Part shown: piece after piece, positions 7,827-16,798 of the stretch | Numbering within the stretch: position 1 is the stretch's first letter | Layout: each line of letters begins with the position of its first letter | Origin: Anaerolineae bacterium | GTDB lineage: Bacteria > Chloroflexota > Anaerolineae > JAAYZQ01 | Assembly (NCBI GenBank): GCA_016929795.1 | Contig: JAFGIA010000061.1 | Coordinates: forward strand, 1 to 28,459 | DNA: 28,459 nt | Reading direction: 5' to 3' | Program-made: the position numbers and the translations under genes | Notes under the pieces: generated by a model | Told to the model about the DNA's origin: nothing | The model's input: the letters and a program-made list of their open reading frames with translations, nothing else | The model's database searches: none

Positions 7827-9752
7827 CTACCCACCGATCAGTGCGCGCACCAAAAAGTAGCCGAGCAGCGCCACAACGCCGATCAGCATCCCCACTGCAT
7901 AGTTGCGCACCAGCCCCGTCTGCAGCCGCTGTACACCGCCGCCGAGCATCCCCACCAGTTCCGCCAGGCCGTCCACAGCGCGATCCACGCCCATCACCTC
8001 GACCGTGCCCGAGAGCGCGCTCCCCGCCGCGCGCAGCGGGTTGACAATCACTTCGGTGTAGACCCTGTCGACATAGTAGGCGTTAAACAGCAGGTCGTGC
8101 AGCCACTTTGCTTCCCGTGTCCAACGCGCCGCCAGCTCCTCCCGTGCCAGGTAAAGCCAGTAGGCAAGCCCTGCGCCCGCCGCCACCGCCACCACCGCGG
8201 CACCGATCATCAGCCATTCGAGCGCGACGCTCTCGACAGCTTCACCGGCGAGGATCGTGCCCGCAAACACCGGCTCCAGGAATTCTTCTATCGCGCTTCC
8301 CACCCCCACGACGTGGGGCAGGCCCAGGTAGCCGCCCACGACAGCCAGCACGGCGAGCCCGATCAACGGCACGAGCATGACCACCGCTGGGTCGTGCGCC
8401 TCCTCTGCGCGCCTGCGCTCGCCGCGTGCGCGTCCATAGAACACCACGAACAAGAGACGGAAGGCATAAAAGGCCGTGATCCCCGCGGTGACCGTGCCGA
8501 GCAGCCACGGCACCACTCCTGCCTGTGCATACACCCCGGCCAGGATCGCTTCCTTGCTGAAAAAGCCGCTAAAAAGGGGTACGCCGGCGAGCGCCAGCAC
8601 CCCCACCAGGGTCGTGACAAAAGTCCAACGCAATTTGTGCCTGAGCCCGCCCATTTTGAAAATGTCGAGCTCACCGTCCAGCGCGTGCATCACCGCCCCG
8701 GCGCACAAGAAAAGAAGCGCTTTGAAAAAGGCGTGCGTCATCAGGTGAAAGATGGCCGCCCCGTATGCCCCTGCCCCGAGGGCGAGGAACATGTAGCCCA
8801 ACTGGCTGATCGTCGAGTAGGCCAGGATGCGCTTCAGATCACGCTGCACCAGGGCGACCGTCGCGGCGAAAAAGGCCGTGATCCCACCGATCCAGAGCAC
8901 CCAGTTGAGCGCCGAGGTCGATGCCTCAAAGAGTGGGTGGCAGCGGGCGATCATGTACACGCCGGCGGTCACCATCGTCGCGGCGTGGATCAGGGCGCTG
9001 ACAGGGGTGGGGCCTTCCATCGCATCGGGCAGCCACACGTGGAGTGGGAACTGGGCCGACTTGGCCACGGCGCCTGCCAGGAGCAGCAGGGCGATGGCCG
9101 TCGCCGTGCCCGGCGTCGTGAGCCCCGCTAGTGCCGCCGGCAGCACGTCATCGTACATGACGCTGCCGAACGTGGCAAAGATGAGCATGATGCCCAGGGC
9201 AAAGCCCAGGTCGCCGACACGGTTGACGAGGAATGCCTTGCGTGCCGCAGCGGCCGGCGCCTCACGCTGGAACCAGTAGCCGATAAGCAGGTAAGAGGAG
9301 AGGCCGACCCCCTCCCACCCGACATAGAGGGTCACGAAACTGTCGCCCAACACCAGGATGAGCATCATCAGCACAAAGAGATTGAGCCATGTAAAGTAAC
9401 GCTCGTAGTAGTGCTCCCCGTGCATATAGGCGGCCGAGTAGACGTGGATCAGAGCGCTTACCCCGGTCACCACCAGTGCCATGACGATGGAGAGCGGGTC
9501 GATCAGCAGGCGCGCTTCGACCTCGAAATCTCCTGCCACGATCCACCGGTAGAGGGGCACGACGTGGCTGCGGCTCTCGGGGTCGAGTCCAAGCAGCTCG
9601 ACCAGCACGACGAGTGCTGCCACAAAAGAGGCAGCCACGGCGAGGTTCGCGATGGCGGCGACCACCCGGCGCCCCAGCCACCGTCCCAACAGGGCATTCA
9701 CCAGGACCCCGGCGAGTGGAAAGAGCGGGATCAGCCACGCGGTTTCAAGCAT
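7827..9752 (-). CDS. nuoL: NADH-quinone oxidoreductase subunit L
   Basis: NuoL is the distal antiporter-like subunit of complex I and carries the long lateral helix. The 641-aa protein shows 'YFTWLNLFVLMMLILVLGDSF', 'GWEGVGLSSYLLIGYWF' with the pumping Glu, 'KAFLVNRVGDLGFALGI', 'AKSAQFPLHVWLPDAMEGPTP' split across the central Lys/His helix, and 'MTHAFFKALLFLCAGAVMH'. The C-terminal part (about 510-641) contains the amphipathic lateral helix region and a final membrane helix. The ATG at 9752 has AAGG 7 nt upstream; a GTG at 9758 is possible but too close to that site. The gene begins 9 nt after the nuoK stop. Confidence 0.97.
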   Translation of the reverse strand: MLETAWLIPLFPLAGVLVNALLGRWLGRRVVAAIANLAVAASFVAALVVLVELLGLDPESRSHVVPLYRWIVAGDFEVEARLLIDPLSIVMALVVTGVSALIHVYSAAYMHGEHYYERYFTWLNLFVLMMLILVLGDSFVTLYVGWEGVGLSSYLLIGYWFQREAPAAAARKAFLVNRVGDLGFALGIMLIFATFGSVMYDDVLPAALAGLTTPGTATAIALLLLAGAVAKSAQFPLHVWLPDAMEGPTPVSALIHAATMVTAGVYMIARCHPLFEASTSALNWVLWIGGITAFFAATVALVQRDLKRILAYSTISQLGYMFLALGAGAYGAAIFHLMTHAFFKALLFLCAGAVMHALDGELDIFKMGGLRHKLRWTFVTTLVGVLALAGVPLFSGFFSKEAILAGVYAQAGVVPWLLGTVTAGITAFYAFRLLFVVFYGRARGERRRAEEAHDPAVVMLVPLIGLAVLAVVGGYLGLPHVVGVGSAIEEFLEPVFAGTILAGEAVESVALEWLMIGAAVVAVAAGAGLAYWLYLAREELAARWTREAKWLHDLLFNAYYVDRVYTEVIVNPLRAAGSALSGTVEVMGVDRAVDGLAELVGMLGGGVQRLQTGLVRNYAVGMLIGVVALLGYFLVRALIGG

Positions 9753-9761
9753 CGACACACC

Positions 9762-10064
9762 TTACCCCTTTAGCAAATTCGCCTCGTCCACGTCCGCGGG
9801 TACGCCGTGGCGAGAGAGCGCGACAATGATCGCCAGGCCGACAGCGACCTCAGCCGCGGCAACAGCCATGATCAACAGCACAAATACCCGGCCCGCCACG
9901 TCGTCCCACACGCGTGCATAAGTGACAAGCGTCAGGTTCACGGCATTGAGCATCATCTCCACCGACATGAACACGACGAGTGGGTTGCGCCGCACCACCA
10001 CGCCGACCGCGCCGATGACAAACAACGCGGCGCTCAGGATCAAATAATATTCGCCAGGTACCAT
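9762..10064 (-). CDS. nuoK: NADH-quinone oxidoreductase subunit K
   Basis: NuoK is a small membrane subunit (MrpC-like) of complex I with two Glu residues in membrane helices that belong to the proton path. The 100-aa protein has three helices and the signature 'RRNPLVVFMSVEMMLNAVNL', followed by 'MAVAAAEVAVGLAIIVAL'. The start is the ATG at 10064, which begins the typical 'VPGEYYLILSAALFVIG' sequence; any upstream extension reads into non-homologous sequence. GAGGAG lies about 10 nt upstream. It follows nuoJ by 25 nt. Confidence 0.96.
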   Translation of the reverse strand: MVPGEYYLILSAALFVIGAVGVVVRRNPLVVFMSVEMMLNAVNLTLVTYARVWDDVAGRVFVLLIMAVAAAEVAVGLAIIVALSRHGVPADVDEANLLKG

Positions 10065-10089
10065 AGCGACTCTACTCCTCCCCTGCCCA

Positions 10090-10584
10090 TCATGACAACC
10101 TCGCCTTGGCCAGCACAATGGCACCGATGATAGCCACGAGCAGCACCACCGACACCAGCTCAAAGGGCACACTGAAATCTGTCAGCAGCGCAGCCCCGAT
10201 CTCGCGCACGTCCGACACGATCCCCGGCTCGATGGCAGCGGCGGGCGGCGAGGCGGCAAATGCCCACGCCACGCCACCCAGGAGCGTCGCACCGAGCGCC
10301 ACCCCCGCGATCGTATGGTATGGGCGCAGGTCTGGTGCTTCCCTCGCGCGCTCCATGCCGAGCAGCATCACCACAAAGAGAAAGAGGACCACGATCGCCG
10401 TGGCATACACGATCACCTGCACCACGGCCAGGAACTGGGCATTGAGCAGAATGTACAGGCCGGCCAGGCAGGAAAAGTTGACCAGCAAAAAGAGGGCACT
10501 GTGCACCACATTGCGCTGGGCGACGACCCCCAGTGCGGCCAGCACGGCGACCCCGGCGAGTACGGCAAACACGACCATCTCCAT
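10090..10584 (-). CDS. nuoJ: NADH-quinone oxidoreductase subunit J
   Basis: NuoJ (ND6-like) is a membrane subunit near the quinone-entry end of complex I, with five helices; it contains the conserved 'FLAVVQVIVYATAIVVLFLFVVMLL' helix spanning about residues 50-75, including the pi-bulge Tyr region. The ATG at 10584 is preceded by GGAGGG with 8 nt spacing and is followed by EMVVFAVLAG. Length is 164 aa, normal for the family. The gene starts 13 nt after the nuoI stop and ends in a final helix 'VVLLVAIIGAIVLAK'. Confidence 0.95.
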   Translation of the reverse strand: MEMVVFAVLAGVAVLAALGVVAQRNVVHSALFLLVNFSCLAGLYILLNAQFLAVVQVIVYATAIVVLFLFVVMLLGMERAREAPDLRPYHTIAGVALGATLLGGVAWAFAASPPAAAIEPGIVSDVREIGAALLTDFSVPFELVSVVLLVAIIGAIVLAKARLS

Positions 10585-10597
10585 CTCGGGTGCCCTC

Positions 10598-11134
10598 CTA
10601 TGGCCTGGCCCGCCGCGCGCGCCGGGCTTGGCCCGTCTCCGGACGACTATCCACCGAGTCGGACCGGATGACGGCGTTCGGCGCCTGAGGCTTCTGCAGG
10701 CGCTCCTGCCCGTAGAGGAGTCCCTTCCGGCTGTAATCGGCCAGCGCAAATTCGCGTCGCAGCACGATCGCCCCGGTGGGACATGCCTCTTCGCAGTAGC
10801 CGCAAAACATACATCTCAGCATATTGATCTCGTACACTTCTGCGTACCGCTCACCTGGCGAGCGCTGCACGCCGTCCTTGTTCTCGGCCGCCTGCACATA
10901 GATGCATTGCGTCGGGCAGTAGGCCGCGCACAGCGAGCAGCCGATGCACCGCTCCAGCCCCTTGTATGGACCCTCTTCGTAAAAGAGGAGTTGGTGTCCT
11001 CCCCGGAACCGTGGATACAACGGTACCGGCTCCTTCGGATACTGGATGGTCACCGGCCGCGTGAAAAAGTATTTGAGCGTTAGCCCCATGGCCCGCAGCA
11101 CTTGCCACAGGCCAACTATCGAGTCTCTGATCAT
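10598..11134 (-). CDS. nuoI: NADH-quinone oxidoreductase subunit I, 2x[4Fe-4S] ferredoxin-like
   Basis: NuoI holds clusters N6a and N6b, which hand electrons from NuoG to the terminal N2 cluster. Two classic motifs are visible: [12 protein letters not shown] and [12 protein letters not shown], 45 residues apart, after an N-terminal amphipathic stretch '[22 protein letters not shown]'. I place the start at the ATG at 11134 (178 aa), although AGGAG is only 1 nt away. A GTG at 11146 and a TTG at 11149 are alternatives, and the true initiation site is uncertain. The Arg/Pro-rich tail is not conserved. A large hairpin lies directly upstream, between this gene and nuoH, and could affect its translation. 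Confidence 0.95.
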   Translation of the reverse strand: MIRDSIVGLWQVLRAMGLTLKYFFTRPVTIQYPKEPVPLYPRFRGGHQLLFYEEGPYKGLERCIGCSLCAAYCPTQCIYVQAAENKDGVQRSPGERYAEVYEINMLRCMFCGYCEEACPTGAIVLRREFALADYSRKGLLYGQERLQKPQAPNAVIRSDSVDSRPETGQARRARRARP

Positions 11135-11152
11135 ACTCCTACTCACCAATCT

Positions 11153-11210
11153 ACCAATTTACCAATCTACCAATCTACCAGTTGGTAGATTGGTAGATTG
11201 GTAAATTGGT
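11153..11210. repeat. perfect inverted repeat, 28-bp arms, 2-nt loop, built of 8-bp units
   Basis: Arms 11153-11180 and 11183-11210 are exact reverse complements separated by GT. Each arm is made of near-identical 8-bp words (TACCAATC/TACCAATT). The left array runs on one more unit toward nuoI. The element starts directly after the nuoH stop codon (11211-11213) and ends about 18 nt before the nuoI ATG, so it fills the spacer. In the transcript it would form a very stable hairpin. There is no U-tract, so it does not look like an intrinsic terminator. Confidence 0.9.
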
Positions 11211-12218
11211 CTAGACAAACGCCACCACCACTGCCGTCACGATGAGGTTCAACAGCGCCAGCGGCAGCATGAATTTCCACGCAAAGTTCATAAACTTGTC
11301 GATGCGCACGCGTGGAGTGGCCGTGCGGACCCACACATAGACAAAGAGCATGAACACGACTTTGGCCACAAAGAGCGCTACGCCGGCCAGGGGGTGAAGG
11401 TCCGATATCGCCGCCGGCCACTTCCATCCACCCAGGAACACGGTGGCGACAATCGCGCTGTTCACCACCATCGCTGTGTACTCGGCGATAAAATAGAGGG
11501 CGAACTTGATGCCTCCATACTCGGTCATAAACCCCGACACCAGCTCATTCTCCGACTCGGGCAGGTCAAAGGGAGAGCGGTTGCTTTCGGCAATGATCGC
11601 GATCAAAAAGATGACAAAGGCGATCGGTTGGAGCGCCACCAGCGGCCAGCTTCCCTGGTAGTCGACGATCTCGCGCAGATTCAGGCTCCCGACGAGCAGT
11701 GCCACGGGCAGCAGCGCTGCGCCGAGCGGTAGCTCGTAGCTGAGCATCTGCCCTGTGGCGCGCAGCGTGCCGAGCAGCGAGTACTTGTTGTTCGACGACC
11801 AGCCGCCGAGCACGACGCCATAGCTCGCCAGCCCCGCCACTGCCACCAGGAAGAGCAAGCCGATCTCCACGTCGCCGATCACGAGTCCGATCGTCCGCCC
11901 AAATAGGTCGACCTCGGGCCCAAAGGGGATGACGGCAAAGGTAATCAGCACCCCCGCGAAAGAGATGAACGGGCCGAGCAGGTAGGTCACCCTGTCGACG
12001 TGGCTCGGGATAATCTCCTCTTTAAAGATCGCCTTTACCGCATCGGCCAGCGGCTGGAGGAGACCAAATGGGCCGGCCAGATTCGGGCCATAACGCACCT
12101 GGAAACGGGCGCAAATCTTGCGCTCGCCCCAGGTCATGTACGCGCCTCCAAGCAGCAGCAGCAGGACAACGACGACCCCTTTGATGAGAGGAATCCAGAA
12201 ATCCCCTACCCAATCCAT
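11211..12218 (-). CDS. nuoH: NADH-quinone oxidoreductase subunit H
   Basis: NuoH (ND1) anchors the peripheral arm and forms the quinone tunnel. Signatures are 'TWGERKICARFQVRYGPN', 'GPFGLLQPLADAVKAIFKEE', 'AESNRSPFDLPESENELVSGF' and 'EYGGIKFALYFIAEY'. These loops face the quinone site and the Glu-rich E-channel. The 335-aa length with eight helices is normal. The ATG at 12218 has GGAG 6 nt upstream; a TTG at 12230 lies further up but would place the site inside the gene. It starts 19 nt after the nuoG stop and is followed by a large hairpin. Confidence 0.97.
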   Translation of the reverse strand: MDWVGDFWIPLIKGVVVVLLLLLGGAYMTWGERKICARFQVRYGPNLAGPFGLLQPLADAVKAIFKEEIIPSHVDRVTYLLGPFISFAGVLITFAVIPFGPEVDLFGRTIGLVIGDVEIGLLFLVAVAGLASYGVVLGGWSSNNKYSLLGTLRATGQMLSYELPLGAALLPVALLVGSLNLREIVDYQGSWPLVALQPIAFVIFLIAIIAESNRSPFDLPESENELVSGFMTEYGGIKFALYFIAEYTAMVVNSAIVATVFLGGWKWPAAISDLHPLAGVALFVAKVVFMLFVYVWVRTATPRVRIDKFMNFAWKFMLPLALLNLIVTAVVVAFV

Positions 12219-12237
12219 ACCTTGCTCCAATCAAAAC

Positions 12238-14898
12238 TCACGACTGTTGCCCGGACGCCGGGTGCCCGGCACCCGGGGCCGGCACGGGATCTACCGCCGC
12301 GATCCGCACCCATGGCAGCGCCCCCGCCTTTTCGAACAGCGCGATCACCAGCTCGTCGCCAAGGTTCAAAGGCGCCCACACCACCCCTGGTACTACCCCA
12401 TCGCTCACCTGCGCGACCCGGTCGATCGGTTCTGCGCCAGGCACGCTGTGTGGTGATTCGACCCGCACCACCTGGCCGTTCACTACCCCTGCCTTGCGCG
12501 CGTCGTCGGGATGGACCAGCACAAAGGGCTCGGGCACGCTCTTTTCAATCGCGTCTGACCAGCGCAGCAGAGGCCCCTGGTCAAAGAGGACATGCCCTAT
12601 AACCAGGATGAGCGGATAGTCGTCGCCCGGCGCCGCAGTGGGCATGGCCTCGATCCGGCTCCACGCACGCCGGCGGCTCTCGCTGGCTGACGGCTGCCAT
12701 CCTTCGCCTTCGAGTGCTTCCTCGTCGAGTGCCTGGTAGGCGGGCACCACGCGCCGGATCTCGTCCAGCACGTCGCCGGCAGTGGCAAAGTCCCACGCCC
12801 GCCGCTGCTTGTCGTCGGCCAGATGCCTGGCCACCTCGACCACGATCTGCCAGTCGGGCAGGGCGCTGCCAGGCGGCAAACGATGCGCCTCGATCTTTTG
12901 CACACGGCCGGTCATGTTTGTCAGCGTCCCGTCTGTCTCGGCAAAGCTGGCTCCCGGCAGCACGACGTCGGCCATCGCCGCTGTCTGGGTCAGGAACAGC
13001 TCTTGCACGATCAGGAAGGGGATCTGAGCCAGGGCCTGGACCGCCCCCGGATAATTCCGAGCCGGGTCAGCACCCAGGATCCACATCGCTCCCAGCCGTC
13101 CCTCGCCCGCCGCGTTGAACATCATGTCCAAGTCGAGGCCCGAAACCGGCGATAGCCGGCTTCCCCAGAAGCTCGCCAGCCTGCTACGCACATCGCGGCT
13201 GCTCATAGCCTGCCGCCCCGGCAAGAGGCGGGGCACGGCGCCCATATCGAGAGCGCCGAGCGTGTTGGCGTCGGGCGGCACAAAGGCCACCTGGGCGCCG
13301 GCCAGCAGCAGCGACAGGTTGGCGATGGCATCGAGGGCCGGCAGCCCACCTTCTGTTGATGCCTCGCGAGCCTGGTGCCTGTTCCTATTCTGGAGCAGCC
13401 ATTGAGGGCCGTAGAGGATGACTGGGCGGCGCGCTGTTGCCAACAACTTGCCCGCTTCTGCCAGTGCCTGAGCAGAGGTCCCCGCCAGGCGAGCCACCTG
13501 GGCCGGATGGTAACCCTTCAGCGCGTTCCGCACCTCGTCGACGTGGAACCCCCGGCTCCCGGTTCCCTTTCCCCCTGCTTCAAGCACGGCATGGGCAAGC
13601 CCGTTGAGCATTGTCACTCCACTGCCCGGCCGGTAGCCGAGCCACGGACCTTCATACCGCCCCATTTCGACCAACCATGGATTGGCGACGATCACGCGCG
13701 CTTGGTGCCTCAGCACCGCCTTTTTAAGCCACAGCTCCACCAGCGGCGCCTCTGTGCTCGGATCGAACCCGAGCAGCAGCACGACGTCAGCCTGCTCCAG
13801 GGCCGGCAGCGAGGCAAGGGGCTCGCTGCCGAGCGGCGCCCGATCCAGATGGTCGATATTGTTGGTGCCGATGAGACTGCGCATCAGCCGTTGAAAGAGA
13901 TAGTTGGCCTCGTTGGTAGCGTGTGTTGAGCTGATGCCTGCCACCGCCTCGGCACCCGAAGTGTTGACGACAGCGCGCAGCCGCTCGCCGATCAGGGCGA
14001 GGGCTTCTGCCCACGTCGCGGGCTCGAGTTGCTCACCGCGGCGCACCAGTGGCGTCATCAGGCGGTCGGGATGGTCGACGAAGGCATGGCCAAAGCGGCC
14101 CACGTCGCACAACCAGGCGTCGTTCACCTGCATATTTTCGCGCGGCGTGAGGCGCCGCAGCGTGTTGTTCTTGACGTGCAGGGTGAGGTTGCATCCCACA
14201 GAGCAGAGTGGACACACGCTCGGCCCGTATGTCAGCTCCCAGGGGCGTGCTTCGAAGCGAAAGACGCGGCTGGTAAGCGCGCCAACGGGACAGAGGTCGA
14301 TCGTATTGCCCTGCCACTTGCTGCGCATGGAGCGCGAGTCAAAGGTTTCCAGGCGCGTCGTGGCACCTCGTCCGAACAGGTCGAGCTCGTGGTCGTCGGC
14401 CCATTCGTCGAGGAAACGGATACAGCGCCAGCAGAGGACACACCGCTCCTGGTCCAGCACGATCAAGTCGCTCAACGGGTAGCGTTTGAGCTTGTGCCGC
14501 TTTTCCTCAATATACCGGCTGCGTCCGGGCCCATCGGCCAGGGCCTGATCCTGCAGGGGGCACTCGCCCCCCTTATCGCAGACCGGGCAGTCAAGCGGGT
14601 GGTTCGTCAGGAGGAACTCGATTTGCGCGCGGCGTGCCTCCACCGCCTTGGGCGAGGTCCACGCCCGCACGATCATGCCCTCGCGCACTGGCGTCGTGCA
14701 CGACGTCTGCAAATTGACCATGCCCTCGATCTCGACCAGGCATTGGCGGCACGCGCCGACAGGCACCAGCTTTTCGTGGTGGCAAAAAGTCGGGATGTGA
14801 ATACCTGCCGCCGTGGCCGCTTCATATACGGTGGATCCGGCCGGCACGGATATTTCCTGGTCGTCTATTGTCAGGCGTACGAACGTTTTCTCACTCAT
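12238..14898 (-). CDS. nuoG: NADH-quinone oxidoreductase subunit G
   Basis: NuoG is the large iron-sulfur subunit of the peripheral arm. All cluster ligands are present: [2Fe-2S] N1b at Cys39, 50, 53, 67; N3-type His100, Cys104, 107, 113; N4/N5-type Cys153, 156, 159, 203; and an additional [4Fe-4S] site at Cys229, 232, 236, 264, matching the N7 cluster found only in some bacteria. Residues about 225-860 are a molybdopterin-oxidoreductase-like domain with a C-terminal dinucleotide-binding fold; in complex I this domain is believed to have lost its cofactor. Length 886 aa is in the range of long NuoG forms. Its ATG overlaps the nuoF stop in ATGA, which implies translational coupling. Confidence 0.97.
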   Translation of the reverse strand: MSEKTFVRLTIDDQEISVPAGSTVYEAATAAGIHIPTFCHHEKLVPVGACRQCLVEIEGMVNLQTSCTTPVREGMIVRAWTSPKAVEARRAQIEFLLTNHPLDCPVCDKGGECPLQDQALADGPGRSRYIEEKRHKLKRYPLSDLIVLDQERCVLCWRCIRFLDEWADDHELDLFGRGATTRLETFDSRSMRSKWQGNTIDLCPVGALTSRVFRFEARPWELTYGPSVCPLCSVGCNLTLHVKNNTLRRLTPRENMQVNDAWLCDVGRFGHAFVDHPDRLMTPLVRRGEQLEPATWAEALALIGERLRAVVNTSGAEAVAGISSTHATNEANYLFQRLMRSLIGTNNIDHLDRAPLGSEPLASLPALEQADVVLLLGFDPSTEAPLVELWLKKAVLRHQARVIVANPWLVEMGRYEGPWLGYRPGSGVTMLNGLAHAVLEAGGKGTGSRGFHVDEVRNALKGYHPAQVARLAGTSAQALAEAGKLLATARRPVILYGPQWLLQNRNRHQAREASTEGGLPALDAIANLSLLLAGAQVAFVPPDANTLGALDMGAVPRLLPGRQAMSSRDVRSRLASFWGSRLSPVSGLDLDMMFNAAGEGRLGAMWILGADPARNYPGAVQALAQIPFLIVQELFLTQTAAMADVVLPGASFAETDGTLTNMTGRVQKIEAHRLPPGSALPDWQIVVEVARHLADDKQRRAWDFATAGDVLDEIRRVVPAYQALDEEALEGEGWQPSASESRRRAWSRIEAMPTAAPGDDYPLILVIGHVLFDQGPLLRWSDAIEKSVPEPFVLVHPDDARKAGVVNGQVVRVESPHSVPGAEPIDRVAQVSDGVVPGVVWAPLNLGDELVIALFEKAGALPWVRIAAVDPVPAPGAGHPASGQQS

Positions 14899-16259
14899 TT
14901 TCTTTCACGAAAAGGATCTGGTGGGGCTGTGGGGCACCGCCCCTCTGCGATGTGCAACTCGTACTCGTCGCGAAAGCGCTGGATGCTGCTCACCACCGGC
15001 CCGATGGCCGCATCGCCCAGTGGGCAAAAGCTTCTGCCCGCGATGTTGCCACTGATATCAAGCAGCAGGGAAAGGTCTTCCGGCCGCCCCTGCCCGGCCT
15101 CGATGCGTGCCAGGATCTTGTACATCCAGTCGGTTCCCTCGCGACACGGGATACACTTGCCGCACGACTCGTGCCGGTAAAAGCTTGCCAGGCGTTTCGT
15201 TAACCGCACGATGCATGTCTGCTGGTTGGCAACGATCACGCCGCCCGATCCCAGGTTCGAGCCCGCTTTTGACAGCGACTCATAGTCGAGGTTGGTCTCC
15301 ATCGCCACCTCGGCAGGGAGCATCGGCACCGACGACCCGCCGGGGATGATGACCTTGAGCGGAATACCATCCTTGGGCCCGCCGCACACATCTTCGATCA
15401 GCTCGCGCATCGGCGTGCCCAGCGGTAGCTCGTACACTCCCGGCCTTTCCACGTGACCCGAGACAGAAAAGAGCTTGAGGCCAGGGCTCATCTCCGTGCC
15501 CCACTGCCGGTACCACTCGGCGCCGTTCAACACGATGAGAGGCACGTTCGCCAGTGTCTCGACATTGTTGACGATGGTCGGCTTCCGGTACAACCCCTGG
15601 GACGCAGGGAAGGGGGGCTTGAGCTTGGGATGACCGCGCTTGCCTTCGAGGGACGATAGGAGCGACGTCTCTTCGCCACAGATATAGGCGCCTGCCCCAC
15701 TCACGACGCTCATCTCCAGGTTGTAGCCGCTGCCCCGGATGTCTTGGCCTAAAAACCCCCACTCGTACGCCTGGCGGATGGCCTGCTCCAGGCGCCGCCG
15801 GCCCAGGTCATACTCGCCGCGGATATAGATAAACGCGTGTGCCGCCTCGCAGGCATAACTCGAAATAACGATCCCTTCGATCAGCCCGTGCGGGTCCTCC
15901 TCAATCAGGATCCTGTCTTTGAACGTCCCTGGTTCGCCCTCATCGGCATTGCACACCAGGTAGCGTGGGTAAACGCCTTTGGGCAGGAACATCCACTTGC
16001 GGCCCGTGGGAAAGCCGGCCCCACCCCGACCACGCAGGCCAGAGTTAAGGACCGTCTCGACAACCTCGCGCGGCTCGCACCCACACAGCGCCCTCTCCAG
16101 CCCGCGATACCCCCCGCGCTGCACGTATGTCTCAATGTCTGCTGCCCCTGGTACCCCCACATTGCGCAAGAGCACCCGCCGCTGAGGGTTCCAAGTCGGT
16201 TGCGATCCCATCATTTGCACCCCATCGTCCGTGGCTGGCAATCCAAAATCACTCGCCAT
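14895..16259 (-). CDS. nuoF: NADH-quinone oxidoreductase subunit F, NADH/FMN-binding
   Basis: NuoF oxidises NADH and passes electrons through FMN to cluster N3. Visible sites: 'GLRGRGGAGFPTGRKW' for NADH, 'CNADEGEPGTFKDR' for FMN, 'CGEETSLLSSLEGKRG', and the N3 ligands Cys366, 369, 372 (SCGKCIPCREGT) and Cys412 (FCPLGDAA). The chosen ATG at 16259 gives 454 aa and overlaps the end of the ferritin-like gene by 11 nt; an ATG at 16214 or 16211 with GGGG nearby is a reasonable alternative, as the first 15-16 residues are not conserved. The gene is coupled to nuoG by an ATGA overlap. It pairs with NuoE and NuoG in the NADH dehydrogenase module. Confidence 0.97.
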   Translation of the reverse strand: MASDFGLPATDDGVQMMGSQPTWNPQRRVLLRNVGVPGAADIETYVQRGGYRGLERALCGCEPREVVETVLNSGLRGRGGAGFPTGRKWMFLPKGVYPRYLVCNADEGEPGTFKDRILIEEDPHGLIEGIVISSYACEAAHAFIYIRGEYDLGRRRLEQAIRQAYEWGFLGQDIRGSGYNLEMSVVSGAGAYICGEETSLLSSLEGKRGHPKLKPPFPASQGLYRKPTIVNNVETLANVPLIVLNGAEWYRQWGTEMSPGLKLFSVSGHVERPGVYELPLGTPMRELIEDVCGGPKDGIPLKVIIPGGSSVPMLPAEVAMETNLDYESLSKAGSNLGSGGVIVANQQTCIVRLTKRLASFYRHESCGKCIPCREGTDWMYKILARIEAGQGRPEDLSLLLDISGNIAGRSFCPLGDAAIGPVVSSIQRFRDEYELHIAEGRCPTAPPDPFRERK

Positions 16260-16755
16260 ACATCCCCGACCACCCCCATGCCCCTTGATTGCTGAGAGCA
16301 TAAAACTCGTCCTCGAGGATGCGCTGGTGCATTTCTTCTTCATAGGCCAGGCGACCGAACATGGCCTGTCCGCTTGGATCCTCCGTCTGCTCGGCGAGGG
16401 TTCGATACTGCTCGTGCGCCGTCTTTTCATTGCCGATGGCAACCGTCAAGATCTCTATTTCGCTGCCCAGGTCGTCCACCTCGACCCCGGCCGCCTCCCC
16501 GGCCCCACGGAACGGCTGCACATCCTCCATCGTCCGCGCCTCGTAGCTGATGAATCCCTCGCCGTCGTGCAGCGAGCGGGCCAGCTCTGACAGCTTCTGA
16601 TAGTGATACTGCTCGAACGCCGCCAAACGGTTGAGCAGGTCACGCCCGCGTGGATCCTGCACCTGCACGGCGGCCTGGGCATAAAACGCCTGCGCTTTCA
16701 GCTCAGCGTTCATGGCAATGTCGAGTGCTTCTTCCAACCCTAGTTTGCTGCTCAT
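16249..16755 (-). CDS. ferritin-like/rubrerythrin-family protein inserted in the nuo operon
   Basis: The 168-residue protein is helical and has the paired carboxylate-histidine pattern of ferritin-like diiron proteins: 'NAELKAQAFYAQAA', 'FEQYHYQKLSEL', 'GNEKTAHEQYRTLAE' and 'LAYEEEMHQRILEDEFY'. This is a four-helix bundle of the COG1633/rubrerythrin type without a C-terminal rubredoxin domain. Such proteins reduce peroxide or store or handle iron. It is in the same direction as nuoE upstream (43-nt gap) and overlaps nuoF downstream by 11 nt, so it is co-expressed with complex I. A role in protecting or supplying iron to the Fe-S-rich NADH module is an inference. The ATG at 16755 has AGGA 5 nt upstream. 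Confidence 0.85.
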   Translation of the reverse strand: MSSKLGLEEALDIAMNAELKAQAFYAQAAVQVQDPRGRDLLNRLAAFEQYHYQKLSELARSLHDGEGFISYEARTMEDVQPFRGAGEAAGVEVDDLGSEIEILTVAIGNEKTAHEQYRTLAEQTEDPSGQAMFGRLAYEEEMHQRILEDEFYALSNQGAWGWSGMYGE

Positions 16756-16798
16756 GGTTTCCTCGCTTTCAGGCGCAATACATGCGTGTGCGCCGCAC

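Noticed and set aside
7737..9131. 464-codon open frame on the plus strand opposite nuoL and nuoM
   Set aside because: It is a long open frame caused by GC-rich codon bias on the strand opposite the genes; its translation is His/Arg/Gln-rich and has no fold-like pattern, while the other strand codes conserved NuoL and NuoM.
11153..11210. Intrinsic terminator between nuoH and nuoI
   Set aside because: The stem is not GC-rich and no T-run follows on the minus strand; nuoI-N would otherwise have no promoter that I can see.
11145..11210. CRISPR array
   Set aside because: The 8-bp units are contiguous, with no spacers and no cas genes nearby.
14895..14898. Frameshift or gene break at the nuoF/nuoG overlap
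   Set aside because: The ATGA overlap is ordinary translational coupling; both proteins are full length.
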